Assembly: GCA_017461605.1 (NCBI GenBank)
Contig: JAFTXN010000007.1
Coordinates: 1-64,000 of the forward strand
From: Bacteroidaceae bacterium
GTDB taxonomy: Bacteria > Bacteroidota > Bacteroidia > Bacteroidales > Bacteroidaceae
Reading direction: 5' to 3'
Length of the DNA: 64,000 nt
A model generated the notes under the pieces. It had not been told where the DNA came from and made no database searches. It was given only the letters and a program-made list of their open reading frames with translations. The position numbers and the translations under genes were made by a program. Of the stretch, positions 1-9,000 are shown piece after piece. Each line of letters starts with the position of its first letter. The stretch's first letter is position 1.

Positions 1-168
1 ATAGAACTGACGTTGGACACGGATGGGGTACAACCATTGAAGAAAGGGTATTTCTTCGAGATTGAGTAGGCGAACTTTTTCCGTAACCTGCCCAACCACT
101 CCAATCGGATCCTTCACTTTGCTTCGAGCCGATATGCCCAGACGGTAAAAGTTCGCTTACCATGCGGA

Positions 169-1755
169 CTACTTATGTCTATTCTTATACGGGTCAGCAG
201 TGGAGAAGATGGCTTCTTGACCGATACGTCTGCGCTTACGTTTGGACGTTCCGACTTTTTCGGATATTAGAGACTTGAAGTCACGAGCAGTTTCAGCGGC
301 AGACTCAGTCTTCTCAGGTTCGGAAATAGGTTCAGCACTCTTGGCTTCGGTCGCAGGTGGAACTGACGCTGACTTCACAGGTTGCGCAGCGCTGTCCGGA
401 CATTCAGCGGACGGTGTCTTGCGTGCCGTATGCGACGGGGCGCATGGGGAGGAGGGGGCGGCACATGATTCACGCTTACCGCTGAAGGCTTCCTCATTGG
501 TCGTGCTGGGAGTCTTTTTCTCTGTCTTAACCTCAGTGGGAACTTCGGCAGACGCAGACTGAGTCGGTTTATCTACAGACAAGGCACCCTTAAAGTGCTT
601 TGTCTGTTCGTGTACTGTGAGGCCATCACCCTTCAAATACTTATTTGTGGTGCTGATGTCAGTGTGGCGTGCTTGGTCGCGTGCCACTACGATACCTTCG
701 GCATTGGCCAAGTCTCTAATACCAGAGTCCTTTAGTGAATAGAACTGCTTGCTATCATCCCATTTGAGTTCCTCACGTACCTTCATAAAGTATTCACGGA
801 AGATACGGCTGTCCGCTTGCTTTTCACTAGGTTTGAAGTCCTTGCCGAAGAGGAAGCAATGACTGGGTTTCTCAAAGATTTTGAGGTCAATCATCAAACG
901 GATGATTTCGTCGTTGAGTCCGACCATCCCGTCACGGCGGTTCTTACTGATGGAACTAGGGATAAATACCTTTTGCTCCTTGATACTGATGTGCTCTAAT
1001 TTGATTTGTGCCAATTCAATAGGACGGATGAAGGTATAGTATTCCATCAAGCACGCCAATAAGAAATGCTTGTTTGTCTTGTTTAGGTAAGTTTGGAGGG
1101 TAACGAGTTCAGTGGTGGATAGAGCGCTACGCTTTTTGGCATCTTCCTTTATTTTTTTAATCTTAGATGTGGGATTTTCCTTCAAATAACCTTTCTCAAC
1201 CATCCAAGCACAAAAGGTGGATAGCCAAATCAAATAGTTATTACGGGTACGTGGAGAACTTTCACGGTCTATAAGGACATAATCCAGGAAGTCTGTCAAT
1301 AGCAAGGTATCGACTTGATAACAAAATTTTACGGGAACAATACGGAGTTGAAGCCAATCCATGAAAATACCTAAGTAAGATAAGTAACCATAAGCAGTCT
1401 TGCTTTTCATGGTTCCATTCTCTTCGCTTCTACTTAGGTATGCTTTATACAATTCAAGACATTCAGAAAAAGGAGTGTGCTCACGGGTGCTATCAGTTTT
1501 AATCCACACGTTCCAACCGGAACGCAAGCGTGCCGTAACGCTGGTGATGATTTCTGCACCACGTGCTTTTTTCTCAGCAACTGTCTTGAATTTGTCAAGG
1601 TGATACTTTTTTCTTCTCATCTTGCCAATAATAGGGTCAAGGCAGAAGAAATCTACATAACAAGTTTTACCCATGTGAAGTACTGGAAGACTGTAAGGAA
1701 GTACTTCATAAACGTTGTTGTTTCCGTTCGCGTAAGTGTACATTTTTTTTGACAT
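169..1755 (-). CDS. Tyrosine site-specific recombinase (integrase) with long low-complexity tail
   Basis: Would cut and rejoin DNA at the attachment site of an integrated element. Seen: an N-terminal SAM-like core-binding part (about residues 95-195), then a catalytic domain with Arg244 in FIRPIEL, Lys in YSLKDSG where many relatives have HxLR, His in QARHTD, and the probable nucleophile Tyr373 in TTNKYL. Bacteroidetes phage and transposon integrases often have this SLK form. From about residue 390 to 528 the chain is an odd Pro/Ser/Ala/Glu/Lys-rich tail ending in a basic KRKRRR stretch; the catalytic domain normally ends near the Tyr. Start chosen at MSKKMYTYA because the upstream in-frame part runs into the tRNA terminator; an ATG 12 bases further in is also possible. 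The gene lies directly downstream of an initiator tRNA on the same strand, the usual position of an island integrase (inference). The partner end of the element is outside the window. Confidence 0.85.
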   Translation of the reverse strand: MSKKMYTYANGNNNVYEVLPYSLPVLHMGKTCYVDFFCLDPIIGKMRRKKYHLDKFKTVAEKKARGAEIITSVTARLRSGWNVWIKTDSTREHTPFSECLELYKAYLSRSEENGTMKSKTAYGYLSYLGIFMDWLQLRIVPVKFCYQVDTLLLTDFLDYVLIDRESSPRTRNNYLIWLSTFCAWMVEKGYLKENPTSKIKKIKEDAKKRSALSTTELVTLQTYLNKTNKHFLLACLMEYYTFIRPIELAQIKLEHISIKEQKVFIPSSISKNRRDGMVGLNDEIIRLMIDLKIFEKPSHCFLFGKDFKPSEKQADSRIFREYFMKVREELKWDDSKQFYSLKDSGIRDLANAEGIVVARDQARHTDISTTNKYLKGDGLTVHEQTKHFKGALSVDKPTQSASAEVPTEVKTEKKTPSTTNEEAFSGKRESCAAPSSPCAPSHTARKTPSAECPDSAAQPVKSASVPPATEAKSAEPISEPEKTESAAETARDFKSLISEKVGTSKRKRRRIGQEAIFSTADPYKNRHK

Positions 1756-1805
1756 TTTTCGCGGTCCATTTTTTACAGACTTCAGAAAAACATCATAGTT
1801 GTTAC

Positions 1806-1842
1806 TGTCTGAGTTTTGTCTGACCAGACACATTTTCAGACA
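1806..1842. promoter_or_regulatory. Nested TGTCTG/CAGACA inverted repeats before the integrase
   Basis: TGTCTG occurs at 1806 and 1817 and its complement CAGACA at 1825 and 1837, giving two concentric inverted repeats around 1824. It lies between the tRNA terminator and the integrase start. It could be an operator for integrase control or a recombinase arm site; no protein is known to bind it from the sequence alone. Confidence 0.35.
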
Positions 1843-1843
1843 T

Positions 1844-1892
1844 AAAAAAAGTAGAGTAAACATCTGGAACCTAATCCATTTGATTACTCTAC
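1844..1892 (-). terminator. Intrinsic terminator of the tRNA transcript
   Basis: On the minus strand the 9-bp arms GTAGAGTAA and TTACTCTAC (1884-1892 and 1851-1859) are followed by seven T (complement of 1844-1850). It lies just after the tRNA and separates it from the integrase gene. Confidence 0.75.
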
Positions 1893-1905
1893 ATTTGCTT
1901 GATAG

Positions 1906-1978
1906 TTGCGGAGACCCGACTCGAACGGATGACCTCCAGGTTATGAGCCTGGCGAGCTACCAACTGCTCCACTCCGCG
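1906..1978 (-). tRNA. Initiator tRNA-fMet (CAT)
   Basis: Cloverleaf on the minus strand: acceptor arm CGCGGAG with CTCCGCA, D arm with AGCAGTTGGTAGCT, anticodon loop CTCATAA (anticodon CAT) on a CCAGG/CCTGG stem, T arm with GTTCGAGTC. The first acceptor pair is C1 opposite A72, a mismatch that marks initiator tRNAs and blocks elongator use, so this is fMet and not elongator Met. The anticodon stem has A-G-G rather than the classic three G-C pairs. The 3' CCA is not encoded. An integrase gene follows at the 3' end. Confidence 0.93.
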
Positions 1979-2013
1979 ATGTTCAAGAAGCAATGCTTTC
2001 TTGTTTTCGAGTG

Positions 2014-2045
2014 CAAAAGTAGGGATAATTATCATAATGACCAAA
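2014..2045 (-). promoter_or_regulatory. Promoter of the initiator tRNA
   Basis: On the minus strand TTTG (2042-2045) is followed after 20 nt by TACTTTTG (2014-2021), a full match to the Bacteroidetes -33/-7 consensus. The predicted start is some 30 nt before the mature tRNA 5' end. Confidence 0.75.
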
Positions 2046-2381
2046 TTTTCTGTGGCTTTTTTGTGGAATGACTCTTTGTGCTTTTGAAGAAATGGGAAGT
2101 AAGTCTTTGCAAAATAATGGATTAAGGAGAGTGGGAGAGGGCGGCTTTTTGTGATTGAAAAGTGAGATTGCGAGGTGGTAAAAGTCGTTGTATATAATTT
2201 GCTGTGCTTGTAAGAGAATGATACGGGTAGCAGGAAGAGGCTTATATGTGGTGTTGGGCGTACGTTGTACTTGGGTGTGCATTTAGTTTATTTGTATAAA
2301 ATATACTTCTCTGTTGTAAGATAACAATCTTAAGGAATGCAAAATCTTGTGCAACCGGCTCTATATTGAGAGTTCTTTTCG
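2046..2381. other. Intergenic stretch, no gene seen
   Basis: Lies between the divergent tRNA and protease promoters. Open frames here are short, without recognisable motifs. No repeat or RNA fold stood out. Confidence 0.5.
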
Positions 2382-2389
2382 TAATTTTG
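2382..2389 (+). promoter_or_regulatory. -7 element of the M6 protease gene
   Basis: TAATTTTG fits TAnnTTTG. No clear TTTG sits at the right distance upstream. It implies a 5' leader of roughly 135 nt. Confidence 0.45.
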
Positions 2390-2532
2390 CCGACGTTGGA
2401 AGATTGTGCTCTGTGGCCCGGTTTCTGATTGCGCTTATGTAGGCTTTAATGCCGGGTGCTTTTGGAGAAGAAAGGCTGATGTGGAAACAACTTCGGACAT
2501 ACAATGTTGAATTAATAAAACAAAGTGATAAT

Positions 2533-4359
2533 ATGAAAAGAATTCTGAGTCTATTATTTCTCGTTGCGGTCTTAGTGGGACAGGCAGCATGGGCTGTTAA
2601 TCCGCAACGTCGTGTGTTTGGCGTAAAGCAGGCTGATGGAACTATTGTGAATGTCAGCAAAGTTGGTAATGGCCACTTTTGTTTTTTAGTGACAGAGGAT
2701 GGTGTGGCTTTGGTGCGTGATGGCGAAAACCGTCAACTTTGCTATGCTACCATGATAGATGGTAAGATGTGCAGTACGGGGCGTTTGGCTCATAATGCGG
2801 AGGCACGTAGTGCAGAAGAGCGTGAGTTTGTTCGTGGTTTGAATGTGGATGTACGACAGGCTTATCGCACTTTGGCTGCAAGCAATAAGCGGGCTTCCCG
2901 TTCGCAGATGCGAGCTTTGTCTTCTGCCGACGGCTTGGGAAAATTAGGTTCCAAATCGGATGGTGTCGTGCCTAGTCTCGGTGAGGTGGTTTTGCCGATT
3001 ATCATGGTGCAGTTTCCGGACATGAAGTTCCTCGAAACTACGACAGTCGAAAAAGTGAGCCGTACGCGCAATGAGCAAGGTTACTCGGATGAGTATCAGG
3101 CCATCGGTTCTGTGCGCGACTATTATATTGCACAGAGCGATAGCCTCTTTATGCCCAGTTTCGATGTGCTTGGTGTAGTGACATTGTCGAAAGGATATGC
3201 CTACTATGGTGCTGATAATAGTACAGATATCGACCTGAATTGTAACAAAATGATACAGGAAGCAATCGACTCAATGGTGGCACGCGGTGTGGATTTCTCC
3301 AAATATGTTGTCGATGGCAAGGTGCCCAATGTTAGTATTTATCATGCCGGTCCGGGTGCGCATCAATCGTATGAAGAAGGATGGGAAGACTATCTGTGGG
3401 CACATTTCTCCAGCTACTATACCTTTAAGGCCGGTGATGTGAAAATCAATTCTTATTTTGTGGGTTGTGAAACCATGCAGGATTACACTGTCCTGGAAGG
3501 TGAATATGTGCCGACCAACTCTTATTTTGACGGCTTTGGTGTGTTTGTTCATGAGTTCAATCACGCATTGGGTCTCCCTGACTTCTATTGCACCGATTAT
3601 AGTGTGGATGAGGGAACTCCCGACATTTGGAGTGTCATGGACTATGGACAGTATTTGGGCGATGCGTGGAGACCCATTGGTTTCAGTGCTTACGAGCGTG
3701 CTTACATGGGTTGGCTTGATGTGAAGCAGTTGGAAGACGAGGCGCAACACTGTGTGCTCTATCCTTTTGGTTCGGACGAGGGCCCCACAGCCTATTGCAT
3801 TAAGAATCCGGCCAACCAAAATGAGTATTTCCTTTTGGAAAATCGTCAGCCCTCCACATGGTATCCCAGCGATATGGGGCACGGAATGCTGATTACTCAT
3901 GTTGATTACAATAGTACACGTTGGTATTGGAATGATTTGAATAACGATCCTGACCATCTGCGTTTTACGGTTGTGCCTGCTGACAATGTTTGGAACGAAT
4001 ACTCCATCAATGTACGATGGTCTCGTTTCCAGAACGACCTTTTCCCGGGTGGATATGGAGTTACATCGTTCACAGATGACACGACTCCGGCTTCGAATGT
4101 GTTCACAGGAAGCAAACTCGGACGTCCTATTTATAACATAACCGAGACTGATGGTGTAATTACCTTCTCTTATCTCGATGAAAACGAAACGGCCATTGAG
4201 AAGCTCGAAGCCCAGGGTGCGACCACGGCAGATGTATACACTGTAGAGGGACGTTTGCTTAGAAGCGGAGTAGAAGTTTCTGCAATCCGTCAGATGCTTC
4301 CTGCCGGCATCTATGTAGTAAAAACAATAGCAGGAACACAAAAGGTGTTGGTGAAGTAA
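2533..4359 (+). CDS. Secreted M6-family metalloprotease with type IX sorting domain
   Basis: Zinc endopeptidase exported to the surface or medium. Seen: signal peptide MKRILSLLFLVAVLVG...AWA; an N-terminal prodomain-like part; the zinc motif HEFNHALGLPD with His340, Glu341, His344 and Asp350, plus a downstream SVMDYG Met-turn. The last ~70 residues (VYTVEGRLLRSG... LPAGIYVVKT... KVLVK) match the pattern of a type IX secretion C-terminal sorting domain. M6 proteases are immune-inhibitor-A-like. An in-frame ATG at 2449 is upstream but the signal peptide starts at 2533. The DUF4923 gene follows after about 70 nt. Substrate unknown. Confidence 0.88.
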   Translation: MKRILSLLFLVAVLVGQAAWAVNPQRRVFGVKQADGTIVNVSKVGNGHFCFLVTEDGVALVRDGENRQLCYATMIDGKMCSTGRLAHNAEARSAEEREFVRGLNVDVRQAYRTLAASNKRASRSQMRALSSADGLGKLGSKSDGVVPSLGEVVLPIIMVQFPDMKFLETTTVEKVSRTRNEQGYSDEYQAIGSVRDYYIAQSDSLFMPSFDVLGVVTLSKGYAYYGADNSTDIDLNCNKMIQEAIDSMVARGVDFSKYVVDGKVPNVSIYHAGPGAHQSYEEGWEDYLWAHFSSYYTFKAGDVKINSYFVGCETMQDYTVLEGEYVPTNSYFDGFGVFVHEFNHALGLPDFYCTDYSVDEGTPDIWSVMDYGQYLGDAWRPIGFSAYERAYMGWLDVKQLEDEAQHCVLYPFGSDEGPTAYCIKNPANQNEYFLLENRQPSTWYPSDMGHGMLITHVDYNSTRWYWNDLNNDPDHLRFTVVPADNVWNEYSINVRWSRFQNDLFPGGYGVTSFTDDTTPASNVFTGSKLGRPIYNITETDGVITFSYLDENETAIEKLEAQGATTADVYTVEGRLLRSGVEVSAIRQMLPAGIYVVKTIAGTQKVLVK

Positions 4360-4428
4360 GTCAATAGCAATCTCTTGAAGATGATGGCTTATTGAATAAA
4401 TGCATTATTGAAATATAGATATACATTT

Positions 4429-5061
4429 ATGAAAAAGATATTCGTGAAATCATTGCTCCTGTTGACCTTGAGCATGTTCATGCCTCAAGTGGGAATGGCC
4501 CAAAATGTGTTGGGTGATTTGTTGGGTGGCCTCGCTGGAGGCAGCGGTGCCGGCAGTGCTGTCAGCAATGTGGTAGGCGCTCTGATTGGAAATAAGGAAG
4601 TGAGTCAGGCATCGCTCGTTGGCACATGGACTTACACCGAACCGGCCATTGCTTTTCAAAGTCAGAATGTGGCCAACCAAGTAGGTGGCGCTTTGGCGGC
4701 AGCCCAAGCTGAAAAGAAACTGGGCGCAGCCCTTTCAAAGTACGGTGTGACGGCTGGTAAGGTACAACTGACGTTCAACGAGGACGGCACTTATACCTGT
4801 GTCATTGGTAAGAAGAAAGTTAGTGGAAAGTACACCGTTTCGGGCTCTACGATTTCGCTGACCAAGACGGGTATCAAGAGTGTGAAAGCCAATGTGAAGC
4901 TTACCGGTAAGGAACTGCAGTTGACGGCTGATGCGTCTAAATTGCTCCGTTTGGTGCAGTCCTTGGGTAATGTGGCAGGCAGCAACTCTTCATTGAGTAC
5001 GCTGACTTCGTTGCTGAGCGGTTTTGATGGCGTGAATTTGGGAATGAAACTCAAGAAATAA
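4429..5061 (+). CDS. DUF4923 lipocalin-like exported protein
   Basis: Small exported protein of the Bacteroidetes DUF4923 type; function unknown. Seen: signal peptide MKKIFVKSLLLLTLSMFM...GMAQ, a Gly/Ala/Ser-rich segment (LGDLLGGLAGG...), then a SLVGTWTYTEPAIAF strand typical of lipocalin-like folds, and alternating beta strands with DGTYTCVIGKKKVSGKYT. Start set at the Met of the signal peptide; an ATG 21 nt upstream is possible. It ends 10 nt before the HD-domain gene, so the two are probably co-transcribed. Confidence 0.75.
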   Translation: MKKIFVKSLLLLTLSMFMPQVGMAQNVLGDLLGGLAGGSGAGSAVSNVVGALIGNKEVSQASLVGTWTYTEPAIAFQSQNVANQVGGALAAAQAEKKLGAALSKYGVTAGKVQLTFNEDGTYTCVIGKKKVSGKYTVSGSTISLTKTGIKSVKANVKLTGKELQLTADASKLLRLVQSLGNVAGSNSSLSTLTSLLSGFDGVNLGMKLKK

Positions 5062-5071
5062 GGATGAAGGT

Positions 5072-5713
5072 ATGATTACAGAACTCGAAATGCAGGCCAA
5101 TAAGGAGAAGTTTATTGCCTATTGTCACGAATTCATTGGTGAGCGCGATGGGCTGGAGCGTCTTCTGAAGTATATGGATGATAGTGGTTTCTACACCGCG
5201 CCCAGTTCCACTAACTTTCATTTGAATGTGGAGGGTGGATTGTGCAAGCATTCGCTCAATGTGTTTGAGACGGCACGCAATATCTATGAAAACCTCCTGG
5301 AACCTCGACGTCAGGCCGGCGACAGTTCTCTCAACCAACCTATTCCTATGGAGAGCATTGCCATCTCAACACTCTTCCATGATTTGTGCAAGATGCAGAT
5401 GTATCACAAAACTGAGAAATGGAAGAAAGACGAAGCCGGTAGATGGGTGAGTTACCCGGGTTATGAGGTGAAGGACGACTTTCCTTTCGGACATGGCGAG
5501 AAGTCGTGCTTCATCATCGAGCGCTTCATCCGGTTGAAGAAAAGCGAACTATTGGCCATTCGGTGGCACATGTGTATGTTTGATGTCTCCGAGCAGGGGA
5601 GTGCCGGTCGCTTTTCGTTGAGAGCGGCCATGGATTCTGAGCCTCTTGTTACATTGGTGCAAACGGCCGACCTGCTTTCGTCCAATTGTTTGGAGGTTAC
5701 AACGAAATTATGA
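5072..5713 (+). CDS. HD-domain hydrolase
   Basis: Probable metal-dependent phosphohydrolase. Seen: His60 in GGLCKHSLNVF, the HD pair His103-Asp104 in LFHDLCKM, later His in FGHGEKS and IRWHM, and Asp in QTADLLSS, the spacing of HD-superfamily metal ligands. It resembles the HD half of YhaM-type exonucleases and HDIG-like proteins but has no nucleic-acid-binding domain. 213 residues. Ten nt downstream of the DUF4923 gene and followed by a clear terminator, so it ends the operon. Substrate not predictable from sequence. Confidence 0.72.
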   Translation: MITELEMQANKEKFIAYCHEFIGERDGLERLLKYMDDSGFYTAPSSTNFHLNVEGGLCKHSLNVFETARNIYENLLEPRRQAGDSSLNQPIPMESIAISTLFHDLCKMQMYHKTEKWKKDEAGRWVSYPGYEVKDDFPFGHGEKSCFIIERFIRLKKSELLAIRWHMCMFDVSEQGSAGRFSLRAAMDSEPLVTLVQTADLLSSNCLEVTTKL

Positions 5714-5752
5714 TTGCAAGGTAATAGCCGTACAATCGGTTATAAGCGTATA

Positions 5753-5797
5753 GAAGCCTGAAGGAGATTACTCTTTTCCTGAAGGCTTCTTTTTTTT
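5753..5797 (+). terminator. Terminator of the HD-domain gene
   Basis: Arms GAAGCCT (5753-5759) and AGGCTTC (5783-5789) with an inner AGGA/TCCT pairing, followed by a run of eight T. Confidence 0.8.
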
Positions 5798-5943
5798 GTT
5801 TCGATTTCTCTTTTCGATGTTGTGCGTATGCGATTTTCAGACCTGTTAGTATGACACGTATGCGTCTTTTGTTGTCAATATGAAATCGATAGTTAAAATC
5901 ACGACATCTTCTCAAAGTGGATAGATGGATATGATAGAAGAAC

Positions 5944-5985
5944 AAAAATCCCACTCCTTTGTGTTGTGGTAGAAGTGGGACTTCT
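5944..5985. terminator. Terminator of the nuclease-helicase gene, possibly two-way
   Basis: Arms TCCCACT (5949-5955) and AGTGGGA (5974-5980). On the minus strand the stem is followed by TTTTT, just downstream of the helicase stop; on the plus strand by CTTCTTTTG. Confidence 0.7.
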
Positions 5986-6004
5986 TTTGTGTTTTTGCAA
6001 TGCT

Positions 6005-9000
6005 TTATATGAGCAATGTGCAGGCATCAATCAGCGTGCTATAGATGTAAGATCGGCGCAACAGTTCTTCATTTCCCACGAGGATAAACTGTTTGCGTGC
6101 TCGGGTGATGGCCACGTTGAGTTTGCGGTCCACGGCTTGCCCTTCGGTGATGTGAGGTTCAGAGAGCAAATTGAGCTGATAGGGTTGTGAGATAGTGGCA
6201 GAGTAGATGATAAAGTCTCGTTGGCTTCCTTGATAACATTCCACGGTGTCAATGGTGAAAGCATCAGCCTCCTTGATGTGGTGTGCACGTAGTCTGTTTC
6301 TTACCAATGCGATTTGTGCCCGAAAAGGTACGATGATGCCAATGGAATGAGCGGCATCTATCTCGTGTGTGTTGTTGCTGTGGAGTTTGATGAGCCCGGC
6401 CACAATCTTTGCCACGGCTTCTGCCTCGGCAGCATTACTCTTGGGAGTGGCCGATATGGTGTCATCTGACGGACAGTTGACAAATAGCATGCGCCGGTGT
6501 GCCAACAGTTCTTCAGTTGGTCCATCTGGAGGTGTCGGCGTGTTGAGTGTTCCCGTTTGGTGTGCGAGCGAAAGGCTGTCCAGGCGGTCGGCATAGAAGT
6601 GATGGCTCACAAATCGGCAGATGTCAGGGTGCATGCGTCCCTGTCGGCTCAGCATACCGATACATTGTGGACTTTGCTTGCTGAAATTTTGATGTAGTCG
6701 CTCAAAGAGTGATGTCTTTAAGTCATTGATACCTATTTCGGTAAGGGTATTTACTTCTTGGAAGTTTGCAGATGCTTTTGTCGACTGCATCACCACTGCA
6801 GGTAGCTGCTTGTGGTCACCAATCAGGATAAACTTATCGATGGCCGGAGTGTCAGGGCTTTGTGGTAAAGTGGCACAAAACAAGGGCAACATCTGCGGTT
6901 CAAGCACCTGTGATGCTTCGTCGACAATTGCTGCGCGGAAACTGCACAGACGGAATATCTCAAGATGGGATGAGAGGGTGAGCAGCGTACCTACGATGAT
7001 GGGTGTCTCAGCGATAAGAGTAGCCACTTCTTCGCGACGTGCCAACGTGGCTGAGGCATTTTCTAAGAGTCGATGTCTGAAGGCCGGTAAGCACGTCTGT
7101 TCTGCTCCGATTCGCAGGTAGGAGAAATCGATTTCTTTCGAAAGATCCTCAAGCATGCTGCAAATTTCGTCCACGGCCCGATGCGTATAGGCCGTCAGCA
7201 TCAGGGCTTTTTTCTCCTTGCGATAAGGTTGTTCGAGCAGGAATTCTTGTGTCATCGAACGCAAGGTTACATTGGTTTTCCCCGTTCCGGGAGGTCCGAC
7301 CAGCAAATAGAAATCATTGGCTTGTTTGGCCGAAAGCACAATGTGATTCATGGTGTCTCCGTAATCTCCTCTTAGCTTCGCAGAAGTGTCACGTGAGGGC
7401 AACCTTTGGTTGAGCCATAGTTGCTTTCTGTCTTCGGGAGCTCGCAACAGACTATGCAGACCGCGATAGGCCAAGGTGAAGGTGGCATCTGTGCTGTCTT
7501 TCTCTATGGCATAGTGGCCGTTTGTGGGGAAAGTGCCGGCGTTGCGTTGCGGATAGTTTAGGCGCAATGTGATGTGCTCTGCGTCGAGTGTCACAATGGT
7601 CGCTCGTGTCAATTGTGTGGTGGCAACAGTGTGTTCGGCGGTGTCACGACGATAGAGCTGCACCATTTCGCCTTCGTTGAAGTTGGGAATAAAGTTCTCG
7701 TCGTGTTTGGGTAGTTTGAAAACAAGGCTTTCAATACCTTCGTTTGTGCTTTCTACCTTTTCCGGTCGTAGGTCGTGCAGGATGTTGCCGGCTTGCAGTT
7801 TGGTGGCGAAAGGCGCAGTCCATGTTCGGGCGAACCCACGATTGGAGTCGGGACGTGGATCCGATGTTTTAGATAAGAATAATTCGCGTGCGAGAAAACT
7901 GCAGAAGGTCTTGAAGTAGGCTGCCAGACGGGGACAGGCTTCCATGTCGTGCAGCGGTGCGATGAGTGCTTGCAGCTGTGGCCTGAGATATTTTTCATAA
8001 AGCCTTCCTTGCATCCCGTTGAGGTTGAGTGCATCAACGCTGAGGGTAGGCAGTATTTGCTCCCAACACTCTTTGCGCATCAGGCTTTGGTGATGGATGA
8101 TGGTGTTGCGCAGAGAGAGAATCTCGCGTATGGCTTCTGCTGATGAGCGTTGGTCGAACAACAGGTTGTGTGCGCTGTAGAGGAGAAACGAACGCACTGT
8201 GTCGCGTGGCTGTCCCAAGCAGAAATGTATCATTTCCTTGTAGAGCGACATCTGCAACACATGCTCCGCGCGCGGACTGCGGCCGAAGTTGTCTGCCTTA
8301 CCGCTTTTGAGTTCGAGCACGCGGTGGTAGTCGGTTGTCATCACATCGAAGCGCCCTCGCAGTCCCAAGGCCGGACAGATGAAAGCAGGTTCAAGCACCA
8401 CGCGTTCGTTATCGATATCCACCTCAGGGTTTCTGAATGTGTTTTGCACCGTGTGGCGAATGTTTCTGAAGTGCATCTCGGCTTTGTCGAAATACTCCTT
8501 TGTGATGGGAGCATCGCATCCCAGATAATTGAGCAACGACTGCCGAAAGTCTTGACGGATGGAGCGAACGAATAGCTCTTTTTCCGTCGGTCCACCGTGC
8601 GGTATTACGACTTCGTGCAGGCAATCGTCCATAAATCGGTTGGCTGCATTTCCGAGCAGAATGGGGAGGGTGATTTCGCGCGGAGCAAGTTGCCCCAACC
8701 AATAGTGCCAGGCATGTGCTCCGTATGGTTTGATGCAGGCGCAGAGGGCGCTTACATCAATCAGGAAGTCGGGTTCGAGCACCACCATGCGTGCTTCCCA
8801 ACCCTCGTTCTTGCGACGCATCCCGATGAGCGAGGCTTGCATTCCCTCTTCGGCTTGTTCGGCCAGTTCGGGCTGTGCCTCTATATATATTATTATATGT
8901 GTGCCGTCACCTCTTGATGGGATTACGGTCAGTCTGTCGGTTTTCACCTCAACGATGAGTGCGCGTTCGGCTTCTTGCGGAAATGCCGTATCCGACACGA

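Noticed and set aside
1983-2282. 99-codon minus frame upstream of the initiator tRNA
   Set aside because: Runs over the tRNA promoter and leader; no motifs.
3271-4341. 356-codon minus-strand frame opposite the M6 protease
   Set aside because: No domain or signal; antisense to a complete protease gene.
5697-5954. 85-codon minus frame after the HD-domain gene
   Set aside because: Covers the terminator region and has a random composition.
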